Source: Lachnospiraceae bacterium | GTDB lineage: Bacteria; Bacillota; Clostridia; Lachnospirales; Lachnospiraceae | Length of the DNA: 64,000 bases | Assembly: GCA_017460885.1 (NCBI GenBank) | Contig: JAFUAB010000002.1 | Span: 62,001-126,000 of the forward strand | Direction: 5' to 3' | Shown: in pieces, positions 56,359 to 63,962 of the stretch | How the letters are laid out: every line of letters begins with the position of its first letter | How positions within the stretch are numbered: position 1 is the stretch's first letter | Made by a program: the position numbers and the translations under genes | Notes under the pieces: generated by a model | Database searches by the model: none | Told to the model about the DNA's origin: nothing | Seen by the model: only the letters and a program-made list of their open reading frames with translations

Positions 56359-56403
56359 GTGGCGGCTATGGGTCTTAAAAGGATCTGTGGCCGCCGCTTT
56401 TTT
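56359..56403 (+). terminator. terminator at the end of the island
   Basis: GTGGCGGC (56359-56366) pairs with GCCGCCGC (56390-56397) with one G-U pair, and six Ts follow. It closes the rightward island transcript. Confidence 0.8.
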
Positions 56404-56484
56404 GCGTTTAAAGAGGAATTTTGGACTCGGGGCTATAGTTCCCAGTATTTGAGCCGATAATAGATATGTATGATTATGCAAATC

Positions 56485-56556
56485 AGCCCTGTGTCGCGTT
56501 ATGGAGAGTGGATTCGTGGAAACGGGCGGATAAGGCTCTTCATATCGCGACTGTGG
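56485..56556. repeat. 72-bp inverted-repeat element, copy A
   Basis: AGCCCTGTGTCGCG (56485-56498) and CTCTTCATATCGCGACTGTG followed by G (56536-56556) form imperfect inverted arms (CC..TGTGTCGCG against CGCGACTGTGG). The same two arms, 20 of 21 and 14 of 14 bases identical, recur at 61029-61100. The middle differs. It marks the left edge of the cargo block. Confidence 0.7.
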
Positions 56557-56620
56557 GGCTTGTTTTCGTTGAGAAATGAGCACTTTTTTGGTAAAATTAT
56601 AAGCGTTATTTCCTTATGGA

Positions 56621-56968
56621 ATGGCGAAGGAGGAAGGAATCAGATTGATAACGGTAAATATCAGATACACAGGAACTAATGGATCGGCGCGTGCATTTGC
56701 GGATGAGATGATATCATCCGGCACAGCGGACGCAATCCGGGCAGAGGATGGGAACATCAGATATGAGTACTATGCATCGTTCGATGACCCTGAAACCGTG
56801 CTGCTCATAGATTCGTGGAGAGATCAGGAAGCCATCGACATCCACCACAAGACTCCGATGATGGAGAAGATAGCCGTGTTGCGGGAGAAGTACGATCTCC
56901 ATATGACCGTGGAGCGGTATCAGTCAATGGCAGATAACGTAGAAGATGAGAAGTTTATCAGGAAGTGA
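56621..56968 (+). CDS. antibiotic-biosynthesis-monooxygenase-fold protein (YgiN-like)
   Basis: A ferredoxin-like alpha/beta protein ('IRLITVNIRYTGTNGSARAF', 'GNIRYEYYASFDDPETVLLI', 'DSWRDQEAIDIHHKTPMMEK'). The W-x-x-Q/E-A-x-x-x-H motif is the ABM signature. Related YgiN proteins act on quinols. The start is unsettled: ATG 56621 overlaps the ribosome-like AAGGAGGAAGG, which would better serve TTG 56645 directly before ITVNIRY. It opens a block of small redox and detoxification genes. Confidence 0.85.
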   Translation: MAKEEGIRLITVNIRYTGTNGSARAFADEMISSGTADAIRAEDGNIRYEYYASFDDPETVLLIDSWRDQEAIDIHHKTPMMEKIAVLREKYDLHMTVERYQSMADNVEDEKFIRK

Positions 56969-56974
56969 TGGGCA

Positions 56975-57433
56975 GTGAAAGTCGTAGAATACGATAAAAA
57001 GTACAGACAGGACTTCATAGATTTCAATTCATCGTGGATAATTGAAAACTTCGGACATCTGGAGCCGGAGGATTTTGAGACGTTTGAAAAGATCGAGGAT
57101 GAACTGGATGAAGGTGCCATGATTTATTTCGCTGTGGACGATGGGGGAACGGCTCTTGCTACCTGCATGGCAAAGCCCATGGACGGAGACACATGGGAAA
57201 TATGCAAACTGGGGTCAAACAAGAATGTGCCACATAAAGGGGCGGGAAGCGCGGTTTTTGAATCCGCCATGAAATGGGCAGAGGATCATGGGGCGGGTAG
57301 GCTGTTTATCATTTCAAACAGCACGCTGAGCCCCGCACTCCATATTTACGGAAAGTATGGCTTCAAGGAAATAAAACTGGATGACTATGAGTACGAACGC
57401 GGGGACATAGCATTTGAGAAGGTATTGAAATAA
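56975..57433 (+). CDS. GNAT-family acetyltransferase
   Basis: A 152-residue GNAT protein ('KVVEYDKKYRQDFIDFNSSW', 'AMIYFAVDDGGTALATCMAK', 'CKLGSNKNVPHKGAGSAVFE'). The acetyl-CoA loop has 'HKGAGSAVFESAMKWAEDHG' in place of Q/RxxGxG/A, and 'NSTLSPALHIYGKYGFKEIK' is the usual end. Translation starts at GTG 56975, 6 bp after the monooxygenase-like gene. The substrate is unknown. Confidence 0.87.
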   Translation: MKVVEYDKKYRQDFIDFNSSWIIENFGHLEPEDFETFEKIEDELDEGAMIYFAVDDGGTALATCMAKPMDGDTWEICKLGSNKNVPHKGAGSAVFESAMKWAEDHGAGRLFIISNSTLSPALHIYGKYGFKEIKLDDYEYERGDIAFEKVLK

Positions 57434-57454
57434 ACAGATAGGAGAAGTTTGGCA

Positions 57455-58147
57455 ATGGACTATGAGATCATCCAGATAAATCGGAACAGTTGGAGAATTG
57501 AGGATCACGGGGTACGGTTCTTCCTGCTGACAGGAGCAGAAAAAGCCCTGCTTATAGATTCCGGCATGCAGGTTCATAATGCGAAGGATATAGCCGCTAC
57601 CCTTACATCCCTGCCGATAGAGCTTTTGAACACTCATGCAGACATGGACCACATCGGAAGCAACGAGCAGTTTGAGGCATTCTATATGCATCCGGCAGAG
57701 GAAGAGAATTACAGGAGGTATGGCAAGGGCGGCAGACTGATGCCAATTCAAGACGGAGATGAGCTGGATCTGGGCGGCAGGAAACTCCGGATCATCCATC
57801 TTCCCGGCCATACGGCGGGGAGCGTTGCAGTCCTTGACATTGACGCCAGAGTTCTTATAAGTGGGGATCCCGTGCAGGAGCATGGAAGGATATTCATGTT
57901 CGGATCCCACAGAAACATGGATGACTACATTGAAAGCCTTGGAAGGCTGAGTGCGATGGCATCTGATTTTGATGAACTGTGGCCGTCTCATGCCGATATC
58001 CCCATCAAGCCTGACATCATAGGAAGGCTTCTTGATGGGGCAAAGAGGGTGGCAGAAGGCGGGATGACCGGAACGCCGGAGGAGTTCCACGGACAGAGGA
58101 TTGTTGCATATGATCTAGGATTCGCGGTTCTGCTCTGTGACGAGTGA
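57455..58147 (+). CDS. MBL-fold hydrolase
   Basis: A 230-residue metallo-beta-lactamase-fold enzyme. The metal motif is LLNTHADMDHIGSNEQF, with Ala in place of the first His region's usual Gly (THADMDHIG). Later ligands are 'RIIHLPGHTAGSVAVLDIDA', VLISGDPVQEHG and LWPSHADIPIKP. ATG 57455 follows AGGAGAAGTTTGGCA. It lies in the cargo operon after the GNAT gene. A hydrolytic detoxification role is likely, with no defined substrate. Confidence 0.87.
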   Translation: MDYEIIQINRNSWRIEDHGVRFFLLTGAEKALLIDSGMQVHNAKDIAATLTSLPIELLNTHADMDHIGSNEQFEAFYMHPAEEENYRRYGKGGRLMPIQDGDELDLGGRKLRIIHLPGHTAGSVAVLDIDARVLISGDPVQEHGRIFMFGSHRNMDDYIESLGRLSAMASDFDELWPSHADIPIKPDIIGRLLDGAKRVAEGGMTGTPEEFHGQRIVAYDLGFAVLLCDE

Positions 58148-58157
58148 GGAGAATATA

Positions 58158-58634
58158 ATGTTCAGACAAATGAGGCGGTTCAAGCAGCAGATCAGTGATG
58201 AGGAATGCATCAGGATACTTAAGGAACAGCCGAGGGGCGTACTTTCAGTTATCGGAGATAATGGGTATCCTTATGGAATTCCTCTTGATCATTGGTATTC
58301 GGAAAGCGACAACAGGCTGTATTTTCACTGTGCAAAAGAGGGGCATAAACTTGATGCCATTAAGGCGTGCGACAAGGTAAGTTACTGTGTATATGATGAG
58401 GGCTACCGCAGGGAAGGCGAGTGGGCTCTGAATATCAACAGCGTTGTTATATTCGGCAGGATGCATGTCGTAGAGGACGAAGGCAGGAAGCGCATCATAT
58501 GCGAAAACTTATGCAGAAAATTCACAGATGATGAAGCCTTCCTTGAAAGGGAAATGAAAAACGCATTCCCGCGAGTGTGCTGTTTGGAAATAGAAATAGA
58601 GCATATGACCGGAAAACTTGTAAACGAATCATAA
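58158..58634 (+). CDS. pyridoxamine-5-phosphate-oxidase-like flavin-binding protein (NimA-like)
   Basis: A 158-residue split-barrel flavoprotein ('MRRFKQQISDEECIRILKEQ', 'GVLSVIGDNGYPYGIPLDHW', 'NRLYFHCAKEGHKLDAIKAC'). This matches the PPOX/NimA-type family that includes nitroimidazole resistance proteins. The flavin-binding 'FHCAKEGHK' strand is present. ATG 58158 follows GAGTGAGGAGAATATA. A second member of the same fold follows at 58652. Confidence 0.88.
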   Translation: MFRQMRRFKQQISDEECIRILKEQPRGVLSVIGDNGYPYGIPLDHWYSESDNRLYFHCAKEGHKLDAIKACDKVSYCVYDEGYRREGEWALNINSVVIFGRMHVVEDEGRKRIICENLCRKFTDDEAFLEREMKNAFPRVCCLEIEIEHMTGKLVNES

Positions 58635-58651
58635 AAAGGAGGGAAACACTT

Positions 58652-59044
58652 ATGCAAAGAGTAGCGGATTTCTTAAAAAAAGCGGAGACTTATTACCTGG
58701 CGACAGTCGAGGGAGACCAGCCGAGGGTCAGGCCTTTCGGGACAGCCCACATCTTTGAGGGCAAGCTGTACATTCAGACGGGCAAGGTGAAGGATGTGTC
58801 GAAGCAGATCCACGCCAATCCGAAGGTTGAGGTTTGTGCATTTAAGGACGGCAAATGGCTCCGCGTGGCGGGAGAGCTTGTCGAGGATGATCGTGTTGAA
58901 GCCCGCCAGTCGATGCTTGACGCATATCCCTCGCTGCAATCCATGTATAAGGCTGATGACGGCAACACCGAGGTGTTCTATTTCAAGGATGCCACGGCGA
59001 CATTCAGCTCCTTTACGGATGCGCCGGAGGTTGTGAAGTTTTAA
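58652..59044 (+). CDS. PPOX-fold flavin-binding protein
   Basis: A 130-residue single-domain split-barrel protein ('RVADFLKKAETYYLATVEGD', 'QPRVRPFGTAHIFEGKLYIQ', 'TGKVKDVSKQIHANPKVEVC'). This is the short PPOX class found widely in Clostridia, binding FMN or F420-like cofactors. ATG 58652 follows AAAAGGAGGGAAACACTT. Its neighbour at 58158 is a distant paralogue. Redox protection is the likely theme of the block. Confidence 0.88.
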   Translation: MQRVADFLKKAETYYLATVEGDQPRVRPFGTAHIFEGKLYIQTGKVKDVSKQIHANPKVEVCAFKDGKWLRVAGELVEDDRVEARQSMLDAYPSLQSMYKADDGNTEVFYFKDATATFSSFTDAPEVVKF

Positions 59045-59071
59045 AGTGTCTTTGATGGTGAGGGCAGATAA

Positions 59072-59482
59072 ATGATACAGCCGATAATGAAGGATGTCCT
59101 TTTCCTGGGCCAGAAATCAGAGGACGCCACAGAGTTTGATAAGCATATAATCACAGACCTGCGTGACACCCTGGCTGCCCATCGGGAACACTGCGTGGGA
59201 ATGGCGGCAAACATGATCGGACAGAAAAAGCGGATCATTATCGTTTCGCTCGGTTTGATAGATATGGTGATGGTAAATCCTGTGATCATCCAGAAATCGC
59301 AGCCGTATGAGACTGAGGAAGGCTGCCTCTCTTTGCAGGGCATGAGGAAGACGACCCGCTTCCGTAAGATCAGTGTCAGATATAAGGATGAGTCATTCCA
59401 GGAGCATACGCAGAAATACGAAGGGCAGATTGCGCAGATCATCCAGCACGAGTGTGACCACTTGGAGGGTATTATCATATGA
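59072..59482 (+). CDS. def: peptide deformylase variant
   Basis: The enzyme removes the formyl group from new proteins. Motif 2 (EEGCLSL, metal-binding Cys) and motif 3 (QHECDHLEG, two His ligands and catalytic Glu) are intact. Motif 1 is CVGMAANMIG instead of GVGLAAPQIG, so the oxyanion-hole Gln is Met. At 136 aa it is a short form ending at motif 3. It is probably an accessory copy, perhaps less sensitive to deformylase inhibitors. The stop overlaps the next start (ATGA). Confidence 0.9.
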   Translation: MIQPIMKDVLFLGQKSEDATEFDKHIITDLRDTLAAHREHCVGMAANMIGQKKRIIIVSLGLIDMVMVNPVIIQKSQPYETEEGCLSLQGMRKTTRFRKISVRYKDESFQEHTQKYEGQIAQIIQHECDHLEGIII

Positions 59483-59787
59483 CGGATAACCGGCGTGAGT
59501 GGTCGAGGGCGAGAGATGAGCTTGTGGCGGCAATCAGGCAGCTTGGGTTTCCGGAGGAACTTGGGGCGCAGATTGCAAAGCAGCTTGGAAGCCCGAAGGC
59601 AATGAGCAGGATGATGGGGTATCTTCATAATGTAAAACCGAGGAGCGCAGAATTGATCGTTGATGAGATGCTTGCGATCTGCAGCGAAATCGAGGCGTGG
59701 AAGGAAAAGAAGGCAAGCGAGGAGGCAAACGCCAGATATAACGAAATGCTCTATCATGGGCTTGAAGATTGGGCTGGTGACGTATAA
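59479..59787 (+). CDS. hypothetical protein coupled to the deformylase variant
   Basis: A 102-residue helical protein ('RREWSRARDELVAAIRQLGF', 'ELGAQIAKQLGSPKAMSRMM', 'ELIVDEMLAICSEIEAWKEK'). Its start overlaps the deformylase stop and its stop is 2 bp from the next start, so the trio is translated together. I recognise it only as a conserved Lachnospiraceae-type small protein of unknown role, with a possible HTH in the middle. Confidence 0.65.
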   Translation: MTDNRREWSRARDELVAAIRQLGFPEELGAQIAKQLGSPKAMSRMMGYLHNVKPRSAELIVDEMLAICSEIEAWKEKKASEEANARYNEMLYHGLEDWAGDV

Positions 59788-59789
59788 AC

Positions 59790-60398
59790 ATGACACGCAA
59801 AGAAACACTCTATGATAAAGACATCAGGGAGCCGCTGTTTTCTTTCCTGGAGGAGACATTCGGCAAGGTCAGGATACTCGAAGAGAAGAGGACGGGAAGC
59901 GCGAGAGCGGATGTGGTGATGATCACGCCGAAACTGCTGTACGGCATAGAGATAAAAAGTGATGCGGATACATATACCCGCCTGGAAAAGCAGGTGAAGA
60001 ACTATGACTGGTATTATGACAGGAACATAGCTGTTGTTGGCACGTCTCATGCAGCCCACATCAAAGAGCATGTGCCCGATCATTGGGGGATAATCACTGT
60101 GGAGTCGGACGAGAACGGGGATGTGGATTTCTACATCTTTCGTGACGCATCCCCGAATCCGAAAGTCAAAGACAAGAGGAAGATCACGATCCTGTGGAGG
60201 ACGGAGCTAAATCGCTTGCTTGAGAGGAACAGTCTCCCATGATATAAACAGAAGAGCAAGCTCTTTGTGCAGGAAAAACTGTTAGAAAAAGTGCCCGCGG
60301 ATGTGTTGTGGCTGCAGGCCTATGATGAGCTTTTCGAGAGGGATTACAACACGATAGGGCAGGAGATAGAGGATTTCCGGAAGAGCAAAGGAAGGTAA
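59790..60398 (+). pseudogene. sce7726-family protein with an in-frame stop
   Basis: Residues 1-150 (59790-60242) match the sce7726 family: 'MTRKETLYDKDIREPLFSFL', 'ARADVVMITPKLLYGIEIKS' (the E-x-K nuclease-like strand) and 'YDWYYDRNIAVVGTSHAAHI'. A TGA at 60240-60242 interrupts it. The same frame then continues with YKQKSKLFVQEKLLEKVPAD and LFERDYNTIGQEIEDFRKSK to TAA 60396-60398, which is the expected family C-terminus. A CGA or AGA to TGA change explains this. The short product may still fold. Confidence 0.75.
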
Positions 60399-60438
60399 TA
60401 TTGTCAGGCTGATTGGAAGGAATCCGGAGGAGATATAG

Positions 60439-60900
60439 GTGGGCAGATTAAAAGAACTTCGAAAATATGTGGATAATGAGCTGAATCAGATCGGGGATGC
60501 CGACAAACGCAACAGTGCTATAGTACATCTGTATGGCGTGTCCCTTGCCGCTACAATGATTGCCAAGAAGAGGGGGCTTGATCCGGAGATTGTGTCAATG
60601 GCTGCAATGCTCCATGACCTTCACGCATATAAGAGCGGATCTTATGATGACCATGCCCACAAGGGCGCAGATCTGGCAAGGGATATACTTGGAAAATTGA
60701 ACCTGACGGATGAGGCAGAGACGGAGACAATCTGCTCCGCCATATATCATCACGATGACAAGCTGACAGTGGACAGCCCTATGGATGAGGTGTTGAAGGA
60801 TGCTGATGTTGTTCACCACTGCATGAACGACCTATCAAAGCCAATCAAAGAGAAGGAGCAGGCTCGGTATGATAAGCTATGTGCCGAGTTTGGGATGTGA
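60439..60900 (+). CDS. HD-domain phosphohydrolase
   Basis: A 153-residue HD-superfamily protein. The metal His/Asp set is visible as SAIVHLYGVSLAA, MAAMLHDLHAYKSG, DDHAHKGADLARDI and AIYHHDDKL, with VLKDADVVHH late in the chain. Relatives hydrolyse nucleotides or phosphomonoesters. Translation starts at GTG 60439 after GGAGGAGATATAG. It is the last gene of the cargo block before repeat copy B. Confidence 0.87.
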   Translation: MGRLKELRKYVDNELNQIGDADKRNSAIVHLYGVSLAATMIAKKRGLDPEIVSMAAMLHDLHAYKSGSYDDHAHKGADLARDILGKLNLTDEAETETICSAIYHHDDKLTVDSPMDEVLKDADVVHHCMNDLSKPIKEKEQARYDKLCAEFGM

Positions 60901-61028
60901 GATAGGGAGCTTCATAACGGTAGACCTGAGAATTCGTATGGAAGGCTGCCCAGGGAAAGTCGGGACTTATGATTATCTGGATGAGCTTAGACATAGAATA
61001 TAACAAGGCTGTGCGGAGAATGAAGTAA

Positions 61029-61100
61029 AGCCCTGTGTCGCGACAAAACCTCTCTCTGCGTGGAATTGTCGGCATTCCTCTCTTCATAACGCGACTGTGG
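61029..61100. repeat. 72-bp inverted-repeat element, copy B
   Basis: AGCCCTGTGTCGCG (61029-61042) and CTCTTCATAACGCGACTGTG followed by G (61080-61100) match the arms of copy A at 56485-56556. The same orientation is kept. It marks the right edge of the cargo block. Confidence 0.7.
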
Positions 61101-61130
61101 CCATCGATGGTTTAAGGGATGGGGCAAGAG

Positions 61131-61604
61131 TGGTCTTGAAGCAATCCGCACATTCTGGCAACGATGGTTTTATGGCAATCCTGAAAGGTTTCAGAGCAAT
61201 CCGCGTCAGGAGGCAAGAAGAGTTTTAAGGCAGTCCCCACAGCAGGACAATGGTAGTTTTAAGGCAATCGGTAGCATGGATAAGAAGAGTTTTAAGGCAA
61301 TCCATACATTAAGGCAAGAGCGGTTTTAAGGCGATCCATTGTGGCTTCAGAGCAATCCGCGCCGTAGGATATCGATGGTTTTAGGGCAATCTGCATTATA
61401 GGGTAACGATGGTCTTAGAGCAATCCATACCGTAAGGAAATGATGGTTTTGAAGCAATCCGTCAGAGGGCAACAGAAGTATCAGAGCAGTCCGAGGTGGT
61501 CTGAGGGCAATCATAAATGTAGTTTCAAGGCAATCAGCATGGAGGACGAGGGTGGTTTTAAAGCTATCCACACCATAGGGTAAAAACGGTTTCAAGGCAG
61601 TCAG
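61131..61604. repeat. array of 16 degenerate 17-bp motifs spaced by about 22 or 34 bp
   Basis: The motif is roughly TGGTTTTAAGGCAATCC. I count copies starting near 61131, 61165, 61187, 61220, 61253, 61288, 61321, 61342, 61376, 61410, 61443, 61475, 61497, 61520, 61553 and 61588. Start-to-start distances cluster at 21-23 and 32-35 bp, which is two or three helical turns. Between many copies a weaker RGGCAACGA-type element appears. No gene lies in 60901-61686. The copies are too diverged for a CRISPR and have no cas genes. A protein-binding array is my best guess. Confidence 0.75.
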
Positions 61605-61686
61605 AACAATTGAAAAACGGGCGTTTTTATGGTGGGATAGACTATAAGCAAAGGGTTATATATCACGAGATAGGAGGTGGAGAATT

Positions 61687-61878
61687 ATGGCAACGTCATC
61701 TATCTTTGAAAGTGTAAAAATAAAGGGCGAGGACAAGGCGGCTGCCTTCATGGACGCATATGAGTCGTCTCTTGAAGATGCCCGGAAGAATCCAAGAAAA
61801 AGCGAGAAACTGATTATCAGTGATCCTGAAACGCTCAAAAAAGTTATGAAGAAGTGGCGGAAGTATCATGTCGGATAA
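61687..61878 (+). CDS. small antitoxin-like protein
   Basis: A 63-residue protein ('FESVKIKGEDKAAAFMDAYE', 'DPETLKKVMKKWRKYHVG') with a short strand-helix-helix plan. ATG 61687 follows ATAGGAGGTGGAGAATT. The next gene overlaps its end by 11 bp. This order and size resemble small antitoxins partnered with GNAT-like toxins in Lachnospiraceae. The identification is tentative. Confidence 0.55.
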   Translation: MATSSIFESVKIKGEDKAAAFMDAYESSLEDARKNPRKSEKLIISDPETLKKVMKKWRKYHVG

Positions 61879-62125
61879 GCAGTTTCCGGTTGCACATATT
61901 CTGGACTTGATTGATAGCAGCGGAGAAGATGAGGTGAGAGATCGTCTTTCCGTTTTTTCATGCCCACTTAATCCTGAAGTTGACGTAAGGGTAAAAAGGG
62001 TTTACGGACTATCCTCTTCTTCATTGAAAAACAGCCGTTTTTATGGTATGATGACGATGGTGCAGAGGATGATTTTTTGGAGGATTTCGGATGGCGGCGA
62101 AGGATATAGCCGAGAAGGATCTTGA
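61868..62125 (+). CDS. truncated GNAT-toxin-like protein
   Basis: The first 40 residues ('MSDKQFPVAHILDLIDSSGE', 'DEVRDRLSVFSCPLNPEVD') resemble the start of small GNAT-like toxins that follow an antitoxin of the 61687 type. After about 61990 the sequence no longer fits and runs through the promoter of the next gene. The acetyltransferase core is therefore missing. It is probably a broken toxin gene. Confidence 0.4.
   Translation: MSDKQFPVAHILDLIDSSGEDEVRDRLSVFSCPLNPEVDVRVKRVYGLSSSSLKNSRFYGMMTMVQRMIFWRISDGGEGYSREGS
62024..62052 (+). promoter_or_regulatory. promoter of the Rpn gene, with a decayed duplicate at 61612
   Basis: TTGAAA (62024-62029) and TATGAT (62047-62052) are 17 bp apart. Nearly the same sequence (TTGAAAAACGGGCGTTTTTA then TGGTGGGAT) occurs at 61612-61640, so the antitoxin/toxin fragment lies between two copies of this promoter. 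Confidence 0.65.
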
Positions 62126-62993
62126 AGCAATAAATGATGTTTTTGCAGATATAGTGAATAACCTGTTGTTTGATGGCATAGAGTGTGTCAAAGAGGATGA
62201 GCTGGAACAGGGAAGGGAAAGGTCGTCATATCTGTCTGAGCCGAAGGAGATAAGGGATCAGGAGCGCGACTTGTCCAAATACTGGAAACAGAATGAAATC
62301 CGCATCGCATATGTCGGCTTTGAAAACGAGACCGAGCCGGAGGACGATATGCCATTCCGTAATATCGGATATGACGGCGCGGCATACAGGGATCAGATTT
62401 CGTATGAGACCGATGAAAATGGGAAGAGACGTAAAGTCATCGAAAGATACCCGGTAGTGACGCTTGTCCTATATATGGGGTATAAGAAACGATGGGATAA
62501 AGCAAAGACCATCTATGAGGTTCTGGGGGATAAGCTGGATGAGAAGTTAAAGCCTTTTGTCCACGATTATCCGATAAACCTGTTTGAGATAGCGTATTTA
62601 ACGGACAAGCAGGTGGAGAAATTTAAGAGTGATTTCAGGATTGTGGCAGATTATCTCGTCCAGATGAGGAAGGATAACAGTTACACTCCACCATCGTGGC
62701 AGATTAAGCATGTGCGTGAGGTATTGAGCTTAATGGCGGCATTGACCAGGGATACCAGATTCAGGGATGTGGCCATTGAGATGAAGAAAGGAGATGAGCC
62801 CAAGAATATGTGTGAAGTATTGGATAGGGTTGAGAACAAGGGAGTTACAAAAGGGAAGAAGGATACGGCTGATCTGATGGCCTTTCTTGTACAGAACGGT
62901 AGGGCAGATGATGTCGTAAAAGCATCGAACGATGAGAGCTTTTTAGATAAGCTCCTTGCAGATTTCAAGGGTGGTCTTCTGAAGGCTCATTGA
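62091..62993 (+). CDS. Rpn-family PD-(D/E)XK nuclease / transposase-like protein
   Basis: A 300-residue protein of the Rpn group abundant in Lachnospiraceae, whose members promote RecA-independent recombination. It opens 'MAAKDIAEKDLEAINDVFAD' and contains 'IRIAYVGFENETEPEDDMPF', 'RYPVVTLVLYMGYKKRWDKA' and 'LKPFVHDYPINLFEIAYLTD', all typical of the family. A helical C-terminus follows. ATG 62091 follows TTGGAGGATTTCGG. A strong terminator ends it. The PD-(D/E)XK core is degenerate at the first acidic position, so activity is uncertain. Confidence 0.85.
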   Translation: MAAKDIAEKDLEAINDVFADIVNNLLFDGIECVKEDELEQGRERSSYLSEPKEIRDQERDLSKYWKQNEIRIAYVGFENETEPEDDMPFRNIGYDGAAYRDQISYETDENGKRRKVIERYPVVTLVLYMGYKKRWDKAKTIYEVLGDKLDEKLKPFVHDYPINLFEIAYLTDKQVEKFKSDFRIVADYLVQMRKDNSYTPPSWQIKHVREVLSLMAALTRDTRFRDVAIEMKKGDEPKNMCEVLDRVENKGVTKGKKDTADLMAFLVQNGRADDVVKASNDESFLDKLLADFKGGLLKAH

Positions 62994-63020
62994 TGTGAAA
63001 ATACGCAAAGCAGATTAACC

Positions 63021-63067
63021 AAAAGCCTCCGATCCCTTTATTAGAAGAAGGGACACCGGGGGCTTTT
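63021..63067 (+). terminator. terminator after the Rpn gene
   Basis: AAAAGCC (63021-63027) pairs with GGCTTTT (63061-63067), with further pairing inside (CCG/CGG, TCCCTT/AAGGGA). The A-run on the left makes it usable in both directions. Confidence 0.75.
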
Positions 63068-63180
63068 GTCATACCTCACAAACTTTCCGTGGCCTTTGAA
63101 AAATGCCTTGCTATGTAGCGGACTCTCTGATAAAGTCAGTGGCTAAACAAAGACCACGCAGCGAAAGGAGAGCGGTATGG

Positions 63181-63855
63181 ATGGGTTCAACAGAGGCAGA
63201 GGCTGTAAAGCTCTTTGCTAACACATATCTCGCCCTTCGGGTGGCGTATTTCAACGAGCTTGATACCTACGCAGAGTCCAAAGGGCTTAATACTGTTGAT
63301 ATCATAAACGGGATAAGCCTTGATCCACGAATCGGTGATGGCTATAACGCACCATCCTGCGGCTTTGGAGGTTACTGCTTGCCGAAAGACTCCAAGCAGC
63401 TGGCGGCTAATTTTATGGATGTGCCGGAGAAGCTCATCAGTGACGTTGTGGAAAGCAATAGGACTCGTAAGGACTTCATCGCAGAGCAGGTGTTAAAGTT
63501 TGCCGGATTTTATGAACCGGTCGCATCCGGCGGTTATAACCGTGGCGATCTTTCAGCAGCGGACTGGAAACCGCTGATCATTGGCGTGTACCGCCTTACC
63601 ATGAAAAGCGGATCCGATAACTTCCGGAACAGCTCCATACAGGGCATCATGAAGCGCATAAAGGCAAAAGGCGTGGAAGTGATAGTTTATGAGCCGGGGC
63701 TGGAAGATGGGAGCAGATTCTTCGGTTCAGAGGTTGTGAATGATCTGGAGAAGTTCAAGAGTCGTTCGAAGGTCATAGTGGCGAATCGTTATGATGAGGA
63801 GCTAGATGATTGTAGAAGTAAGGTGTATACGAGGGATTTGTTTGGACGGGATTGA
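63181..63855 (+). pseudogene. ugd: UDP-glucose 6-dehydrogenase lacking the NAD-binding domain
   Basis: The chain matches the middle and C-terminal part of Ugd: '[20 protein letters not shown]', '[20 protein letters not shown]', [15 protein letters not shown] (the catalytic Cys loop) and the end domain '[20 protein letters not shown]'. The first 170 or so residues with the Rossmann GxGxxG are absent. ATG 63181 has GAAAGGAGAGCGGT upstream, so a 224-residue protein may still be made. It cannot bind NAD, hence no UDP-glucuronate synthesis. The frame from 63103 adds only unrelated residues. Confidence 0.82.
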
Positions 63856-63933
63856 CGGCGTTTTAGAGCAGGTGATGACCATTCTGAGCAGTTTTTGAGC
63901 TGATTTCAAGCCGTTTTCAGTAAAAATCCCGAT

Positions 63934-63962
63934 TTGACAAAGCCCTTGGCAGATGATAAGAT
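63934..63962 (+). promoter_or_regulatory. rightward promoter leaving the window
   Basis: TTGACA (63934-63939) and TAAGAT (63957-63962) are 17 bp apart. The gene it drives lies beyond base 64000. Confidence 0.65.

Noticed and set aside
34296-56403. Intact, inducible prophage
   Set aside because: No integrase, large terminase, portal, capsid or tail assembly genes are seen, and several core genes are deletion fusions.
61131-61604. CRISPR array
   Set aside because: The repeats are short, strongly degenerate and unevenly spaced (about 22 or 34 bp), the gaps are partly conserved, and no cas gene is nearby.
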